From Anaerolineae bacterium (GTDB lineage: Bacteria > Chloroflexota > Anaerolineae > Promineifilales > Promineifilaceae): a stretch of 52,448 bases of DNA. The translations under genes were made by a program, and so were the position numbers. Of this stretch, positions 1-10,100 are shown one piece after another; position 1 is the stretch's first letter; each line of letters starts with the position of its first letter. The notes under the pieces are model-generated. The model made no database searches and was not told where the DNA came from. It was given only the letters and a program-made list of their open reading frames with translations. The DNA lies in the NCBI GenBank assembly GCA_030425205.1, contig JAUIAP010000043.1:1-52448 (forward strand), read 5' to 3'.

Positions 1-1
1 T

Positions 2-130
2 GGCTATCCAACGGTCGAGGCAATGTGCGGCAAACTCAGTCCGCGACCGGGTGAGAAATCTACGGCGTTTGTGCGGGCGAATTACATCAAAGAGTTGCGC
101 TCATATGCGGAGATGAACAACGTGATTTAG
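2..130 (+). CDS. 3' end of an unrecognised gene
   Basis: An open reading frame enters from the left edge and ends at the TAG at 128-130, leaving the last 42 residues. They contain no motif I can assign: a Gly-Tyr-Pro start, a Cys-Gly pair, a basic stretch and an acidic/hydrophobic end. The next gene begins 43 bp downstream on the same strand with its own ribosome binding site, so the two may be cotranscribed. The function is unknown from this fragment. Confidence 0.5.
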   Translation, partial: GYPTVEAMCGKLSPRPGEKSTAFVRANYIKELRSYAEMNNVI

Positions 131-173
131 AGCTGCTACTTTTTTGGAATAATGGCAGTTCTAGGAGAATGAT

Positions 174-731
174 ATGGCACACGTACTTATTTTGTATGCA
201 ACGAGTGAAGGACAGACGGCGAAGATTGCGGGGGAGATGGTCAATCATCTGCGCGAAATGGGGGTTGGCGCGACGCGCAAGGATTTGGAGAGTTGGCCGG
301 GCATTTACGAAGCGTCTGACTTTGACGCCATCATCATAGGTGCATCTGTCCACTTTCACCAATATCCGAAAGAGATCGTCGCGTGGATTGAGACCAACTT
401 GGAGACGTTGCAAAATCGGCCGAATGCCTTCTATTCTGTCAGCCTATCCGAAGCAGAGACGAGCGACGACGGTAATGCACGGGTCGAAGATTACCTGACC
501 CGGTTGATCGACCACACGAGCTGGCAGCCCGATTACGTCGCCTCCTTTGCAGGCGCGATGCGCTACAACGAGCTGAACGGCGTGCGGCAGCGCGTGGGGC
601 AGTTTGTAAGCTGGCGCACGGGTGGCGAGACGGACGTCACACAAGACAATGAATATACCGAATGGGAGCATGTGCGGATGTTTTCGGCCGAATTCGCCAA
701 CTACTTGAAAAACAAACAGACAACCGCGTGA
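174..731 (+). CDS. hemG: Flavodoxin-domain protein, HemG-like (menaquinone-dependent protoporphyrinogen oxidase type)
   Basis: 185 residues. The N-terminus (LILYATSEGQT) is the FMN phosphate-binding loop of flavodoxins. Further on come IIGASVHFHQYP, FYSVSLS, a FAGAMRYN segment, TGGETD and a YTEWE motif, which follow the order and spacing of E. coli HemG. HemG oxidises protoporphyrinogen IX to protoporphyrin IX and passes electrons to quinone. Many HemG-like proteins outside Proteobacteria are annotated only as flavodoxin, so the substrate is an inference. The ATG at 174 has an AGGAGAATG ribosome binding site. A universal stress gene follows 54 bp downstream, suggesting a stress-related operon. 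The C-terminal part contains one TCGGCCGA octamer. Confidence 0.75.
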   Translation: MAHVLILYATSEGQTAKIAGEMVNHLREMGVGATRKDLESWPGIYEASDFDAIIIGASVHFHQYPKEIVAWIETNLETLQNRPNAFYSVSLSEAETSDDGNARVEDYLTRLIDHTSWQPDYVASFAGAMRYNELNGVRQRVGQFVSWRTGGETDVTQDNEYTEWEHVRMFSAEFANYLKNKQTTA

Positions 732-785
732 TTGCGATTGTTGGTGTCTGACATCCGAATCCCCTATCTCTTGGAGGTTATTACC

Positions 786-1673
786 ATGTTTAACAAAATT
801 CTCGTTCCCCTTGACGGTTCTACGTTGGCAGAGACCGCATTACCGCTGGCGACGCGCTTAGCGGATCGTCTTGTGCTGACGCGCGCGATTGAAACAGAAT
901 TTATGATGATTCCCGCTGGTTTTGAATTTGAAGTGACCCATTTTGAACAAAACCAGACACGCCACATCGATCAGGCGCGTGCCTATCTGGAAGACATCGG
1001 TCGCTCACATCGATATGATGAGATCGAAACGACTATCGTGACCCACGTTGGCGATCCCGCATCGGTCATTCTCGATGCCGCGGCTGAGCAAGAATGCGAC
1101 CTGATTGTTATGACGACGCACGGCTATCGCGGATTGACGCGCTGGATGTTGGGCAGCGTGACAGAGCGCGTGTTGCGGCACGCCCCGTGTCCTGTCGTCG
1201 TGCTGCGTGAAGAAAAACCGATCCAGCACATTCTCGTTCCGCTGGACGGCTCTGATCTATCGGAAGAAATTCTCACGCCTGCGTTTGAACTGGCCGAACG
1301 GCTCGACGCAGCGGTGACGCTGCTGCATGTCGATGATTCGCTCTCATTAGTGGAACACGCCTCACTCGACGCGCTCGACCAGTTTGAACCCAACATAGCG
1401 GAGCAATTACGCGTCAGCTATGCCAACCGCAGCGAGATGTATCTGCGCGATATGCGGGAGCGGCTCGACACGTTTGTGCCAGTAAACACGATTTCTGTCT
1501 TGGGCAAGGCCGCCGACGAGATTTTGACGGTTGCCCAGCACGAGTCGTGTGACCTAATCGCCATGAGTACGCACGGGCGTAGCGGCGTGCAACGCTGGGT
1601 GTACGGCAGCGTGACAGAGAAGGTGCTGCGTTCTACTGATACATCGCTGTTGATTGTGCGACCTGACGCTTGA
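786..1673 (+). CDS. Tandem universal stress protein (two UspA domains)
   Basis: 295 residues from the ATG at 786, which has GGAGG nearby; an upstream TTG at 732 lacks a ribosome binding site. There are two UspA domains in tandem, about residues 1-140 and 145-295. Each begins with a KILVPLDGS/HILVPLDGS strand and ends with the ATP-binding G-x2-G-x9-G-S/T motif (HGYRGLTRWMLGSV and HGRSGVQRWVYGSV), so both halves probably bind ATP. The first domain is slightly short after its opening strand. Tandem Usp proteins act as cytosolic stress factors during starvation, oxygen limitation or oxidative stress; the client is unknown. It ends 60 bp before the converging ldhA gene, and a dispersed palindrome lies between them. 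Confidence 0.92.
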   Translation: MFNKILVPLDGSTLAETALPLATRLADRLVLTRAIETEFMMIPAGFEFEVTHFEQNQTRHIDQARAYLEDIGRSHRYDEIETTIVTHVGDPASVILDAAAEQECDLIVMTTHGYRGLTRWMLGSVTERVLRHAPCPVVVLREEKPIQHILVPLDGSDLSEEILTPAFELAERLDAAVTLLHVDDSLSLVEHASLDALDQFEPNIAEQLRVSYANRSEMYLRDMRERLDTFVPVNTISVLGKAADEILTVAQHESCDLIAMSTHGRSGVQRWVYGSVTEKVLRSTDTSLLIVRPDA

Positions 1674-1688
1674 TCTGGGAACATGGAT

Positions 1689-1716
1689 GCCTCATCCGCC
1701 ACAACGCGGGTGAGGC
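1689..1716. repeat. Dispersed palindrome, copy 1 (possible bidirectional terminator)
   Basis: Inverted repeat GCCTCATCCGC (1689-1699), a six-base loop, then GCGGGTGAGGC (1706-1716), with one G-T type mismatch. The same core recurs at 4566-4594 and 36378-36410. It lies between the converging stress-protein and ldhA genes, where a hairpin could end transcription from both sides. Confidence 0.7.
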
Positions 1717-1732
1717 GACTGCGCGCCGACCA

Positions 1733-2731
1733 TTAGCGGCGATGTTGTGCCGCCGTGACCCGATTGGAATCGGTAACCTCGCCATCTTCAAATTGTGTGA
1801 TGTTGTCGACAGTCGTCTCGGCGATGGCGCGTAACGCCTCCTCTGTGAAGAACGCTTGATGCCCTGTGATAATGACGTTGGGGAAGGTCGTAAGACGCAT
1901 AAATTGGTCGTCCTGAATGATGTAGTCGGATAGATTTTCGAAGAACAGGTCGGCCTCCTCCTCATACACATCCAATCCAAGATACCCAATTCTGCGCTCT
2001 TTGAGACCGTCGATTACCGCCTGTGTCTCGACCAGTGCGCCGCGACTGGTGTTGATAATCATGACCCCCTTTTTCATTTGGGCGACGCTGTCGCTGTTGA
2101 TCAGGTGGAAGGTGTCGGGCGTGAGGGGGCAGTGCAGGGTAATGATGTCACTCTCAGCAAAGAGGGTGGGTAAATCGACATAGCTTGCAGTTACGTCATC
2201 GTTGGGGAAAGGGTCATAGGCGAGCAGCGTGCAGCCAAACCCTTGCAGAATGTCGAGCGTACATCGGCCGATTTTCCCCGTTCCAATCACCCCAATCGTG
2301 CGCCCACGCATATCAAACCCCAGCAGCCCGTCGAGCGAGAAGTTAGCTTCACGCACGCGATTGTGGGCGCGGTGAATTTTGCGGTTGAGCGTCAACATCA
2401 GCGCGACGGTGTGTTCGGCGACGGAGTACGGCGAATAGGCGGGGACCCGAGCGACGGTCATGCCGAGTTCCTCCGCAGTGGCGAGATCGACGTGGTTGAA
2501 CCCCGCACTGCGGAGGGCGATCAGGCGTACGCCGAGTTCGTGGAGTTTTGTGAGATTTTCGGCCGAACCTTCATCATTCACAAACAGACAAACCGCATCA
2601 TGCCCCGTCGCCAAACTGAGCGTTTCGCGGGTCAAGCGGGGTTCGAGAAAAGTTAACGTGTGCCGCCCATCGTTGGCGGCGGTCAAGAATTGTCGGTCAT
2701 AGGATTTCGTACTGAAAACAGCAACGCGCAT
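1733..2731 (-). CDS. ldhA: D-lactate dehydrogenase (D-2-hydroxyacid dehydrogenase)
   Basis: 332 residues, the usual length for LdhA. The catalytic domain halves flank a Rossmann fold. The NAD-binding glycine motif is GVIGTGKIG, followed by an acidic residue in the AYDPFPND strand. Conserved segments are LIALRSAGFNHVDL, RVPAYSPYSVAEHT, LHCPLTPDTFHLIN, MKKGVMIINTSRG and ITGHQAFFTEEAL, with the catalytic Arg, Glu and His in the expected places. It reduces pyruvate to D-lactate with NADH, so it likely serves fermentation. The ATG at 2731 follows a GAGGAG five bases upstream; the GTG six bases earlier overlaps that site and is less likely. It is divergent from pckA across a 234-bp promoter region and is the only minus gene among its immediate neighbours. 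Confidence 0.93.
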   Translation of the reverse strand: MRVAVFSTKSYDRQFLTAANDGRHTLTFLEPRLTRETLSLATGHDAVCLFVNDEGSAENLTKLHELGVRLIALRSAGFNHVDLATAEELGMTVARVPAYSPYSVAEHTVALMLTLNRKIHRAHNRVREANFSLDGLLGFDMRGRTIGVIGTGKIGRCTLDILQGFGCTLLAYDPFPNDDVTASYVDLPTLFAESDIITLHCPLTPDTFHLINSDSVAQMKKGVMIINTSRGALVETQAVIDGLKERRIGYLGLDVYEEEADLFFENLSDYIIQDDQFMRLTTFPNVIITGHQAFFTEEALRAIAETTVDNITQFEDGEVTDSNRVTAAQHRR

Positions 2732-2864
2732 AATCACTCCTCAAGTGTCAAATTTTCAGGGATGATACGCCCATTTGTAATTGTAGGCAGTAATATTCAT
2801 AAGCGTTCTACATGTCACTTGTCATTATCATAGCGGTACTCATTAAGGATAGATCGTAGCCAAT

Positions 2865-2921
2865 TGTCATATCAAATAGGTGACATTCCTCAGCCCACAA
2901 TGGGGCGTGTTTCTCTAAAAT
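2865..2921 (+). promoter_or_regulatory. pckA promoter with TGTCA-N11-TGACATTCCTCA element
   Basis: TGTCA at 2865 and TGACA at 2881 form an inverted repeat with an 11-bp spacer. TGACATTCCTCA (2881-2892) is repeated exactly at 39622 and with one change at 43093. A good -10 hexamer, TAAAAT (2916-2921), lies 35 bp after the start of the element, and the -35 position is poor, as expected of an activated promoter. The predicted leader to the pckA ATG is about 40 nt. Confidence 0.5.
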
Positions 2922-2965
2922 AGTTGACGTAGCAACGAAACGATAACAACAATTGGAGAAACAGC

Positions 2966-4549
2966 ATGTTTAACCTGACACAGTATGGAATTGAAGTAGA
3001 CAACATCATTCGCAACGCAGCCCCCGCCAAGCTGTATCAGCACGCGCTGGCGTATGAGCCAGAGGCGGCGATTGCCGATTCGGGCGCACTGATGGTGCGT
3101 TCGGGCGAAAAGACGGGGCGCAGTCCGAAGGATAAGCGCATCGTCTGGCATGAGGATTCGGCCGATGATATCTGGTGGGGCAACATCAACATCGCGGTTG
3201 ATGACCACACGTTTGCCATCAACCGCGAACGCGCCCTCGACTATCTCAACACGCTCGAACGCCTCTACGTCGTGGATGGTTTTGCAGGCTGGGATGAGGA
3301 GGAGCGCATGAAGGTGCGCATCGTCTGTACACGCCCCTATCACGCGCTGTTCATGCACAATATGCTGATTCGGCCGACCGACGCGCAACTCGCCAACTTT
3401 GGCGACCCCGATTTCGTTATCTTCAACGGTGGGCAGTTCCCCGCCAACCGCCACACGACGGGCATGACCTCCAAGACGAGCGTGGACATCTCGTTTGAGG
3501 ATGCCGAAGCGGTCATTCTCGGCACGGAGTACGCAGGTGAGATGAAGAAAGGGGTGTTCACGGTGATGAACTACCTGATGCCGAAGAAGGGCGTTTTGTC
3601 AATGCACTGTTCAGCCAATGAGGGGGACGCGGGGGATGTATCGCTCTTCTTTGGCTTGAGTGGGACAGGCAAGACGACGCTTTCGGCCGATCCCGAACGC
3701 CAGCTGATCGGCGATGACGAACATTGCTGGACAGATCGCGGGGTGTTCAACATTGAGGGGGGCTGTTATGCGAAGGCGATCGATTTATCGGCCGAAAATG
3801 AACCCGAAATCTACAACGCCATCCGCTTTGGCACGGTGCTGGAAAACGTCGTCTACGACACGCACACCCACGGCGTCGACTTCAGCGACACCTCGCTGAC
3901 GCAAAACACGCGCGCTGCCTACCCGATCGAGTTCATCGACAACGCCAAGATCCCGTGTGTCGGCGGGCATCCAAGTAACGTCATCCTGCTGACCGCAGAC
4001 GCATTTGGCGTGTTGCCACCCGTCAGCAAGCTGACCCCCGAACAGGCGATGTACCACTTCATCAGCGGCTACACGGCAAAGGTGGCGGGGACGGAGATGG
4101 GCGTGACCGAGCCGCAAGCGACCTTTTCGGCCTGTTTCGGCGCGGCGTTCATGGTCTGGCATCCGAGCAAGTATGCCGAACTGTTGGCTGAGAAGATGGA
4201 AGCGCACGGCGCGACGGCCTGGCTGGTCAACACGGGCTGGACGGGTGGTGCCTACGGCACAGGCTCGCGCATCAAGCTCAAATACACGCGCGCCATCATC
4301 GACGCGATTCACGACGGTTCGCTCGACAGTGTGGAGACGGTGACAGACCCGATCTTTGGGTTTGCCGTACCGACGAGCTGCCCCAATGTGCCATCTGAAC
4401 TGCTGATTCCAAAAAATACGTGGGCAGACAAAGCCGCCTACGATGCACAAGCCAACAAGCTGGCACAGCTGTTCAACAAGAACTTTGCCCCCTACACCGC
4501 TGGCAGCAACGACGCGATCATCGCCGCCAGTCCACGTGAGTTAGCTTAA
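2966..4549 (+). CDS. pckA: Phosphoenolpyruvate carboxykinase (ATP)
   Basis: 527 residues, normal for the ATP-dependent family. The kinase-1a loop GLSGTGKTT begins at residue 230 and is followed by IGDDEHCW (kinase-2, metal binding). Other family segments are RSGEKTGRSPKDKR near the N-terminus, NGGQFPANRHT, EYAGEMKKG, the lid region with NTGWTGGAYG and a GSRIKLKYTR stretch. It converts oxaloacetate and ATP to PEP, CO2 and ADP in gluconeogenesis, or runs in reverse in some fermenters. The start has a GGAG ribosome binding site. The upstream promoter carries an element shared with two other promoters in this window. Its 3' end is followed immediately by a copy of the dispersed palindrome. Antisense open frames inside it are shadows of codon bias. 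Confidence 0.97.
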   Translation: MFNLTQYGIEVDNIIRNAAPAKLYQHALAYEPEAAIADSGALMVRSGEKTGRSPKDKRIVWHEDSADDIWWGNINIAVDDHTFAINRERALDYLNTLERLYVVDGFAGWDEEERMKVRIVCTRPYHALFMHNMLIRPTDAQLANFGDPDFVIFNGGQFPANRHTTGMTSKTSVDISFEDAEAVILGTEYAGEMKKGVFTVMNYLMPKKGVLSMHCSANEGDAGDVSLFFGLSGTGKTTLSADPERQLIGDDEHCWTDRGVFNIEGGCYAKAIDLSAENEPEIYNAIRFGTVLENVVYDTHTHGVDFSDTSLTQNTRAAYPIEFIDNAKIPCVGGHPSNVILLTADAFGVLPPVSKLTPEQAMYHFISGYTAKVAGTEMGVTEPQATFSACFGAAFMVWHPSKYAELLAEKMEAHGATAWLVNTGWTGGAYGTGSRIKLKYTRAIIDAIHDGSLDSVETVTDPIFGFAVPTSCPNVPSELLIPKNTWADKAAYDAQANKLAQLFNKNFAPYTAGSNDAIIAASPRELA

Positions 4550-4556
4550 TCTTATT

Positions 4557-4605
4557 GGCGCGCATGCCTCATCCGCCATTGCCGCGGGTGAGGCGGCCGC
4601 GCTCC
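4557..4605. repeat. Dispersed palindrome, copy 2
   Basis: The core GCCTCATCCGC (4566-4576) pairs with GCGGGTGAGGC (4584-4594). It is flanked by GGCGCGC on the left and GGCCGCGCTCC on the right, so the element resembles the complete copy at 36367-36421. It lies just after the pckA stop codon and before the next gene, and its presence argues against translating the following gene from 4555. Confidence 0.7.
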
Positions 4606-4662
4606 TATAGTGGCAACCTATCAGGCGTTGTCGCAAGCGATTGCGGCGGCGCGGCGATAACC

Positions 4663-5946
4663 ATGAATCACATTGTAGAGGATGACGAACTGACATCACT
4701 ATCGCGTGCAGCGATGCAGGAAGTGATTGATCTGTCGCTTTATGCAGGGCAATTGCTGATGCAGTTCGGAGCCGACACAAAGCGAGTTGAAACGATCGTC
4801 CATCATTTAGGGACGGGGTTGGGTGCAGAATGGCTCGATGTCTTTGTCTCCCCCAATGCACTGATCATTTCAACGACTGACCATCGAGAGTTTCGCACCA
4901 AAGTGCGCCGCGTCATGCGTTTGGGTGGGGTCAACATGTCTGGAATCGCAGAGATCAGCGATTTGAGCCATCACGCAGCACAACTCGACCGCGAATTTGT
5001 CTTGCATCGCCTAGACGAGATCGCCACACAGCCGCGTCACTATGGACCCATTGTGCAATGCGGCATGGTCGGCTTGGCATGTGCAGCGTTTTCGCGGTTA
5101 TTTGGAGGGGATTGGGCTGTCTTTGGCGTGACGTGGGTAGCGGCATCTACAGCGATGTTGCTACGCCATGAATTATCCAAGCGACAGCACAACTTTGCCC
5201 TTAACGCGATTATCACGGCGTTTGTCGCTACCTTGTTGGCGAGCAGCGCAACGCTTTTTGGCTGGAGTGATGAGCCGCAGATCGCGCTGGCAGCGAGCGT
5301 CTTATTGCTCGTTCCGGGCGTGCCGCTTGTGAATGCGGTTGAAGATTTGCTCTCAGAGCATTGGGTGGTGGGGATCGTGCGCGGGGTTGTCGGGCTAATC
5401 ATCACGATGAGTGTCGCATTGGGGATTGTGTTGGCGTTGGGGATTGTGCAAATCGGCCGAATTTGGGAGAGCTTCTCACCCGATCTGACGCTGCCGGACG
5501 ACATGCTGTTCGCGGCAATCGCGGCCGTCGGATTTGCCATCTTGTTCAACGTGCCGCCGCGTGTCTTGTGGGGTGGTGCATTGTGTGGTGCGCTTGGTCA
5601 CGGTCTGCGCTATCTGCTGATTGCGGCGGGCTGGCAAATTGAGGTGGCGACGTTTGGTGGCGCGTTGCTGGTTGGCACGTTAGGATTTCTCTTGGCACGC
5701 TGGCAACGACTGCCCACCATGCTTTTTACAGTGAGCGGCGTGATCCCAATGGTTCCCGGCACCTTTGCCTTCAGCACTATGATCGGTTTACTGCGTGCGG
5801 TTGGTATGTTAGGCGGGACGGTCAATTCGGCCGAAACCCTCGCCCAATCCTCCATCGACGGCGTTCGCACGGGCTTGATTCTCGCCACGCTCGCCGCTGG
5901 CATCGTTTTGCCCAGCTATCTGCGCAGTCAACGTCCAGTCGTCTGA
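4663..5946 (+). CDS. ThrE-type threonine/serine exporter family membrane protein
   Basis: 427 residues from the ATG at 4663. The N-terminal soluble part (LYAGQLLMQFGADTKRVE, then FVSPNALIIS) is the conserved head of the ThrE_1/DUF1212 family. About ten hydrophobic segments follow, and a second ThrE_2-like half contains GVIPMVPGTFAF. Family members export threonine and serine by proton antiport, but most bacterial homologues are untested, so the substrate is inferred. I reject the longer frame from 4555 because it would translate the dispersed palindrome and yields a Pro/Arg-rich leader. No strong Shine-Dalgarno sequence is visible at 4663. The gene stands alone and converges on the kinase operon that ends at 6019. 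Confidence 0.82.
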   Translation: MNHIVEDDELTSLSRAAMQEVIDLSLYAGQLLMQFGADTKRVETIVHHLGTGLGAEWLDVFVSPNALIISTTDHREFRTKVRRVMRLGGVNMSGIAEISDLSHHAAQLDREFVLHRLDEIATQPRHYGPIVQCGMVGLACAAFSRLFGGDWAVFGVTWVAASTAMLLRHELSKRQHNFALNAIITAFVATLLASSATLFGWSDEPQIALAASVLLLVPGVPLVNAVEDLLSEHWVVGIVRGVVGLIITMSVALGIVLALGIVQIGRIWESFSPDLTLPDDMLFAAIAAVGFAILFNVPPRVLWGGALCGALGHGLRYLLIAAGWQIEVATFGGALLVGTLGFLLARWQRLPTMLFTVSGVIPMVPGTFAFSTMIGLLRAVGMLGGTVNSAETLAQSSIDGVRTGLILATLAAGIVLPSYLRSQRPVV

Positions 5947-6018
5947 TAGGATTGGTCAGCCCGCTAACTATGTCGCGGTCGCGGCCGATTTTCGTCAAGT
6001 GATAAATCAGACGTGGAT

Positions 6019-7152
6019 TTAGCTGACAGGTCGAATAGGTTCACAGTCTGGCAAACTGGTTGGCAATGTAAACCAAAAACACGCGCCATGATCACATCTA
6101 CTTTCAACACCGACCTCACCATCAAGTTTGTGGACGATACGCTCGACAATCGATAAACCCAAGCCATGCCCTTGGATGCGTTGCGAGTCGAGTTGCGTGA
6201 AGGCGTTGAAAATGTGGGATTGCTGCTCGGGCGCAATCCCTTTGCCATTATCGCGCACCCAAAAACGCACTGCATCGTTGTAATGCTCCGCGCCCACAAC
6301 GACGTGCGGCGGCGAACCGCCATATTTGAATCCGTTGGAGATATAGTTGAGCCACACTTCTTGAATCCACGGCGCGTACCCGATTGCTGACGGCCATTCG
6401 TCTGGCAGGACGAGCGTGCCGCCATAGCGTTCTTGCAGCGTCGCCAACTCACTGCTCAACTCAGCGAAGATGTGGCGCATGTCGAGCGGGGCTGGCACGG
6501 GTTGTCGGTGACGTACATCGGCCAATTGCAGCAGAGCTTCGATAATTTTCGCCATCCGTCGCCCGCCGCTTTGAATCCTCTCGACTAACTTTTGTTCTTT
6601 GGGCGACCATTGCCCTGCCATCAGCCGTTGCAATAAATCGGCCGAAGTCAGCAACCCTGTCAGTGGTGAGCGCAGATCGTGGGCGACGGAGTGGGCAAAT
6701 GCGTCGAGTTCCTTGTTTTGGATTTCGAGCTCCTGCGTGTAGCGTTGTTGCATCTCGATCATCTGCTTGTTGGCGAGCGTGGTGTTGAGACGGGCATGGA
6801 GCAGCACCGCATCAAACGGCTTTGGCAAGTAGTCAATGGCTCCCATTTCGATACACTGCACAATGGTTGCCATCTCGTCTGTAGCGGAGATGACGAGGAC
6901 GGGGATATGCCGCCAGCGTTCGTCGGCTTTGATGTGCGAGAGCAATTCGATGCCATCCATGCCCGGCATGACAAGGTCGAGCAGCAGCACATCAAACTCA
7001 TGTTCGCTCAACAGGTCGAGGGCGCGATAGCCATCGTCAGCGACGGTGACAATGTACCCCGCTTCTCGCAAGTTGGTGGTCAACAAAAGTTGATTGATGA
7101 TGTTATCTTCGACGACGAGAATTGTCGCGGCGGTTGGTTGTTCGTTTTTCAT
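6019..7152 (-). CDS. Receiver-histidine kinase (REC-HisKA-HATPase)
   Basis: 377 residues. An N-terminal receiver domain (about 10-125) has the phospho-acceptor Asp59 in LLLDLVMPGMDG and the conserved Lys in LPKPFDA. A coiled linker (about 128-150) leads to a HisKA helix with His158 in HSVAHDLRSPLTG. The ATPase domain has WLNYISNGFKYG (N box), RDNGKGI (G1) and GHGLGLSIV (G2). No membrane segment or DNA-binding domain is present, so it is a cytosolic relay kinase. Its ATG overlaps the stop of the upstream hybrid kinase (ATGA), so the two are translationally coupled. It is the most distal of three genes; the histidine phosphotransfer domain of the upstream kinase could phosphorylate this receiver. 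Confidence 0.93.
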   Translation of the reverse strand: MKNEQPTAATILVVEDNIINQLLLTTNLREAGYIVTVADDGYRALDLLSEHEFDVLLLDLVMPGMDGIELLSHIKADERWRHIPVLVISATDEMATIVQCIEMGAIDYLPKPFDAVLLHARLNTTLANKQMIEMQQRYTQELEIQNKELDAFAHSVAHDLRSPLTGLLTSADLLQRLMAGQWSPKEQKLVERIQSGGRRMAKIIEALLQLADVRHRQPVPAPLDMRHIFAELSSELATLQERYGGTLVLPDEWPSAIGYAPWIQEVWLNYISNGFKYGGSPPHVVVGAEHYNDAVRFWVRDNGKGIAPEQQSHIFNAFTQLDSQRIQGHGLGLSIVERIVHKLDGEVGVESRCDHGACFWFTLPTSLPDCEPIRPVS

Positions 7153-10100
7153 GCGGTTGGCAAATGGGCGGTGAGATGTTCGTCGGTGATGGCATAGAGC
7201 TGTTCGGCCGATTGGAGCAGCGTTGGCAGTGTGTCCATGTCCTCAGCAGTGGCATGTTGCTCGATATCACGGGCAACCTCAGCGAGGGCGCGTGCACCAA
7301 AGTTGAGCGCGTTGGACTTGAGCGTGTGGGCGAGTCGATGAAGCTTGCGCCAGTCGTGTTCTTGATAGGCCACATGCATTTGGGCGATAAGCTCAGGGGT
7401 TTCAGCGGCAAATCGGCCGAATAACTGCGGCAACATCACGTCTGCATGATCGCCCAACGTGTCACGCAGACGATCCATGGCGGCGGGATCAAAAATCGGC
7501 AGCACGTTGGCCGGCGGGGTTTTCGGCCGAACGGCTTGCAGCGCCTGCATCAATTTCGCCACGTCGAATGGCTTACTGATGTAATCATTCATCCCCATGC
7601 TTAGGCAGATTTGTCGATCCCCCTGCATCGCGTTTGCGGTCAGCGCGATAATGTGGGGCTGCCGCATTGACGGGAATGTCTGGCGGATGGTGCGGGTCGC
7701 TTCTAGCCCATCCATGACGGGCATTTGCACATCCATCAAGATCACGTCATAGGGTCGCTGGGAAATCGCCTGTACCGCCTTTTCGCCATTTGACACCAAA
7801 TCGGCATGATAGCCGAGTCGTTGCAATGTCATCATGGCGAGTTCTTGATTGATGGCGTTATCTTCAGCCAACAAAATTCGCAGTGGATGCTTGCTTGCCA
7901 TCTCGTTGTCGATATGCTGGATTGGTGCGGCAGCGATCAGTTTTTGGGCAATCTTGTCGTCAAAGATGTCGAGGAGCGTGTGGCGCAAGTCGGTCGAGCG
8001 CGTCGGCTTGGTCAACGATGTGACATTCGGCAGATCGGTATGCTGATCTTCAATCCAACGCAACACGACCGTAGGGATAGTACTGAGTCTTTGTTTGATC
8101 TGCTGGATGGTGTTCGTCGGTTTTGTCGCACCGTCGATGATGACGGCATCATATTGTGCATGGCCGCCGACCATCGAGAGGGCGACATTGCCATCCCCTG
8201 CTCGCTGGACACGAATCCCCCAATCCTGTAGACGTGTTTGCAAAATATCGCCACTGCGTGAATTCTTGTAGATCAACAGCAGACGTTTCTTGTAGAGTGG
8301 GGCATAGAATTGGGGTGGCAGGTCGCCCGTTGGTTTGTCTGCAATCGCACACACCACATCGAAGCGAAAGACAGAGCCTTCTCCGATAATACTCTCCACC
8401 GCAAATGACCCATCCATCATCTCGACAAGCCGCTTGCTAATCGCCAAGCCCAATCCACTGCCCCCATATTTGCGCGTTGTTGAGGCATCGACTTGGGTAA
8501 ACGAGTCGAACAACGTGTCGAGACGGTCGTGTGGAATGCCGATGCCGGAATCCTGCACGGCAAACGCGATGCGACCTTTACAAGCCGTGATCTTTTCGGC
8601 CGATACGGACAGCACGATTTCGCCCCGTTCGGTAAATTTGATGGCGTTGTCCAACAGGTTGACCAACACCTGGCGCAAGCGCGTCACATCCCCAATCAGC
8701 ATTCGCGGTGTCTGCTCAGCGATTTCATAAGCGAGATCGAGTTCTTTTTCGCTCGCCTTGTTGCCCACTAAATCGAAGGCCGAGGCGATACAGGTGTGCA
8801 GGTCAAACGGGTGTTGTTCAAAGACGATCTGCCCCGCTTCGATTTTAGAAAAGTCGAGAATATCGTTGATAATGTTGAGCAGGGCATTGCCGCTTTGTTG
8901 AATCGTTTGCGTGATGTGTTGTTGTTGGGGTGTTAGGTCGGAGTCGATCAGCAGACGTGTCATGCCGATGACGGCGTTCATCGGTGTGCGAATTTCGTGG
9001 CTCATGTTGGCGAGAAATTCAGACTTGGCGAGATTGGCCGCCTCGGCCGCTTCCTTGGCGGCCGTCAACTCGTCGTTGGCGGCGGCAAGAGCGTGGGTGC
9101 GTTCGGTGATGCGCTGTTCGAGCGTGTTGAGCAGGTTGCGTAGTTGATCGACCATTCGGCCGAAATGTGCCGTTAATCGGCCGATTTCATCTTGCCCAGC
9201 AGGTGGCAGTGGTGCATCTAAATTACCCGCCCCAATTTCCATCGCCGCATTGCCCAACGCCAACAATGGATTGGTGATAAATCGCCGCGTCATCGCAAAC
9301 AACACAGTCGCCCCAACCAACCCCAAACCAATCAAAACGACCACTGTTTCCCGCAGCAATTGTCGCTGCAAATTGTGAATTTCGTGCGTTGAGACCTCGA
9401 TGCTATAGACGGCGATGACCCGATCATCGTTGTAAAACGGCGCGTAGAGAACGCGATGCAAAATACCATTTTCCAGTTCGGTCGTTTGACTAATCTCCCC
9501 GTCGAGGGCTGCACGCCACAGATTGAGATCGACCGCCTCAGTACCACTTTCGATGTGCGCCTGATGGGTACTATCCGCCGTTTCGCTTGTGGCGATAATC
9601 TGGCCATCGGGGCCGTGCAGGTGCAGGAGCGGCGCGGCGCGATCCATGTTAAGCGTGACCATGCGCTCATTATCGAGAACGCGGCCGAGCGCGGCCACGC
9701 CAATAATGCCGACTGGATCGCTTACAGGGGCCACGGCGATGAGATGCCATGCGTCGTTGATAAAGACCAAGCTCCACGTTGAGCTGCCGTCTAGCGCACT
9801 TTGATAAAGGAGTTGCAACTCTGGTGGAAAGGCATCGATGTTGTCGAAGAGGAGCAGGTCATCCGCCGTGCTGATGCGTGCGAGGTCGATTTGGTACTGC
9901 ACCTCATACGTTGCAACGACGTTGCTCAACCAAGATGCATTGTCGATTCCGATAGCCGTGCTGACCAGTTCATTCGTGACAAAATCGGTCAGCACATTTT
10001 GCAAATCATGTATCTGTTGGTCGAAATGGACGATGGCGAGATGATTTTCATCGGTCAATTGCGTTGCCGACACGCGATTTTCAAATGCCTGAATCGCATT

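Noticed and set aside
3785..4450. Long antisense open frame within pckA
   Set aside because: A shadow of the high-GC codon use of pckA; low-complexity Arg/Val-rich product with no family pattern.
4555..4662. Upstream extension of the ThrE-like protein
   Set aside because: It would translate the dispersed palindrome and gives a Pro/Arg-rich leader unlike the family.
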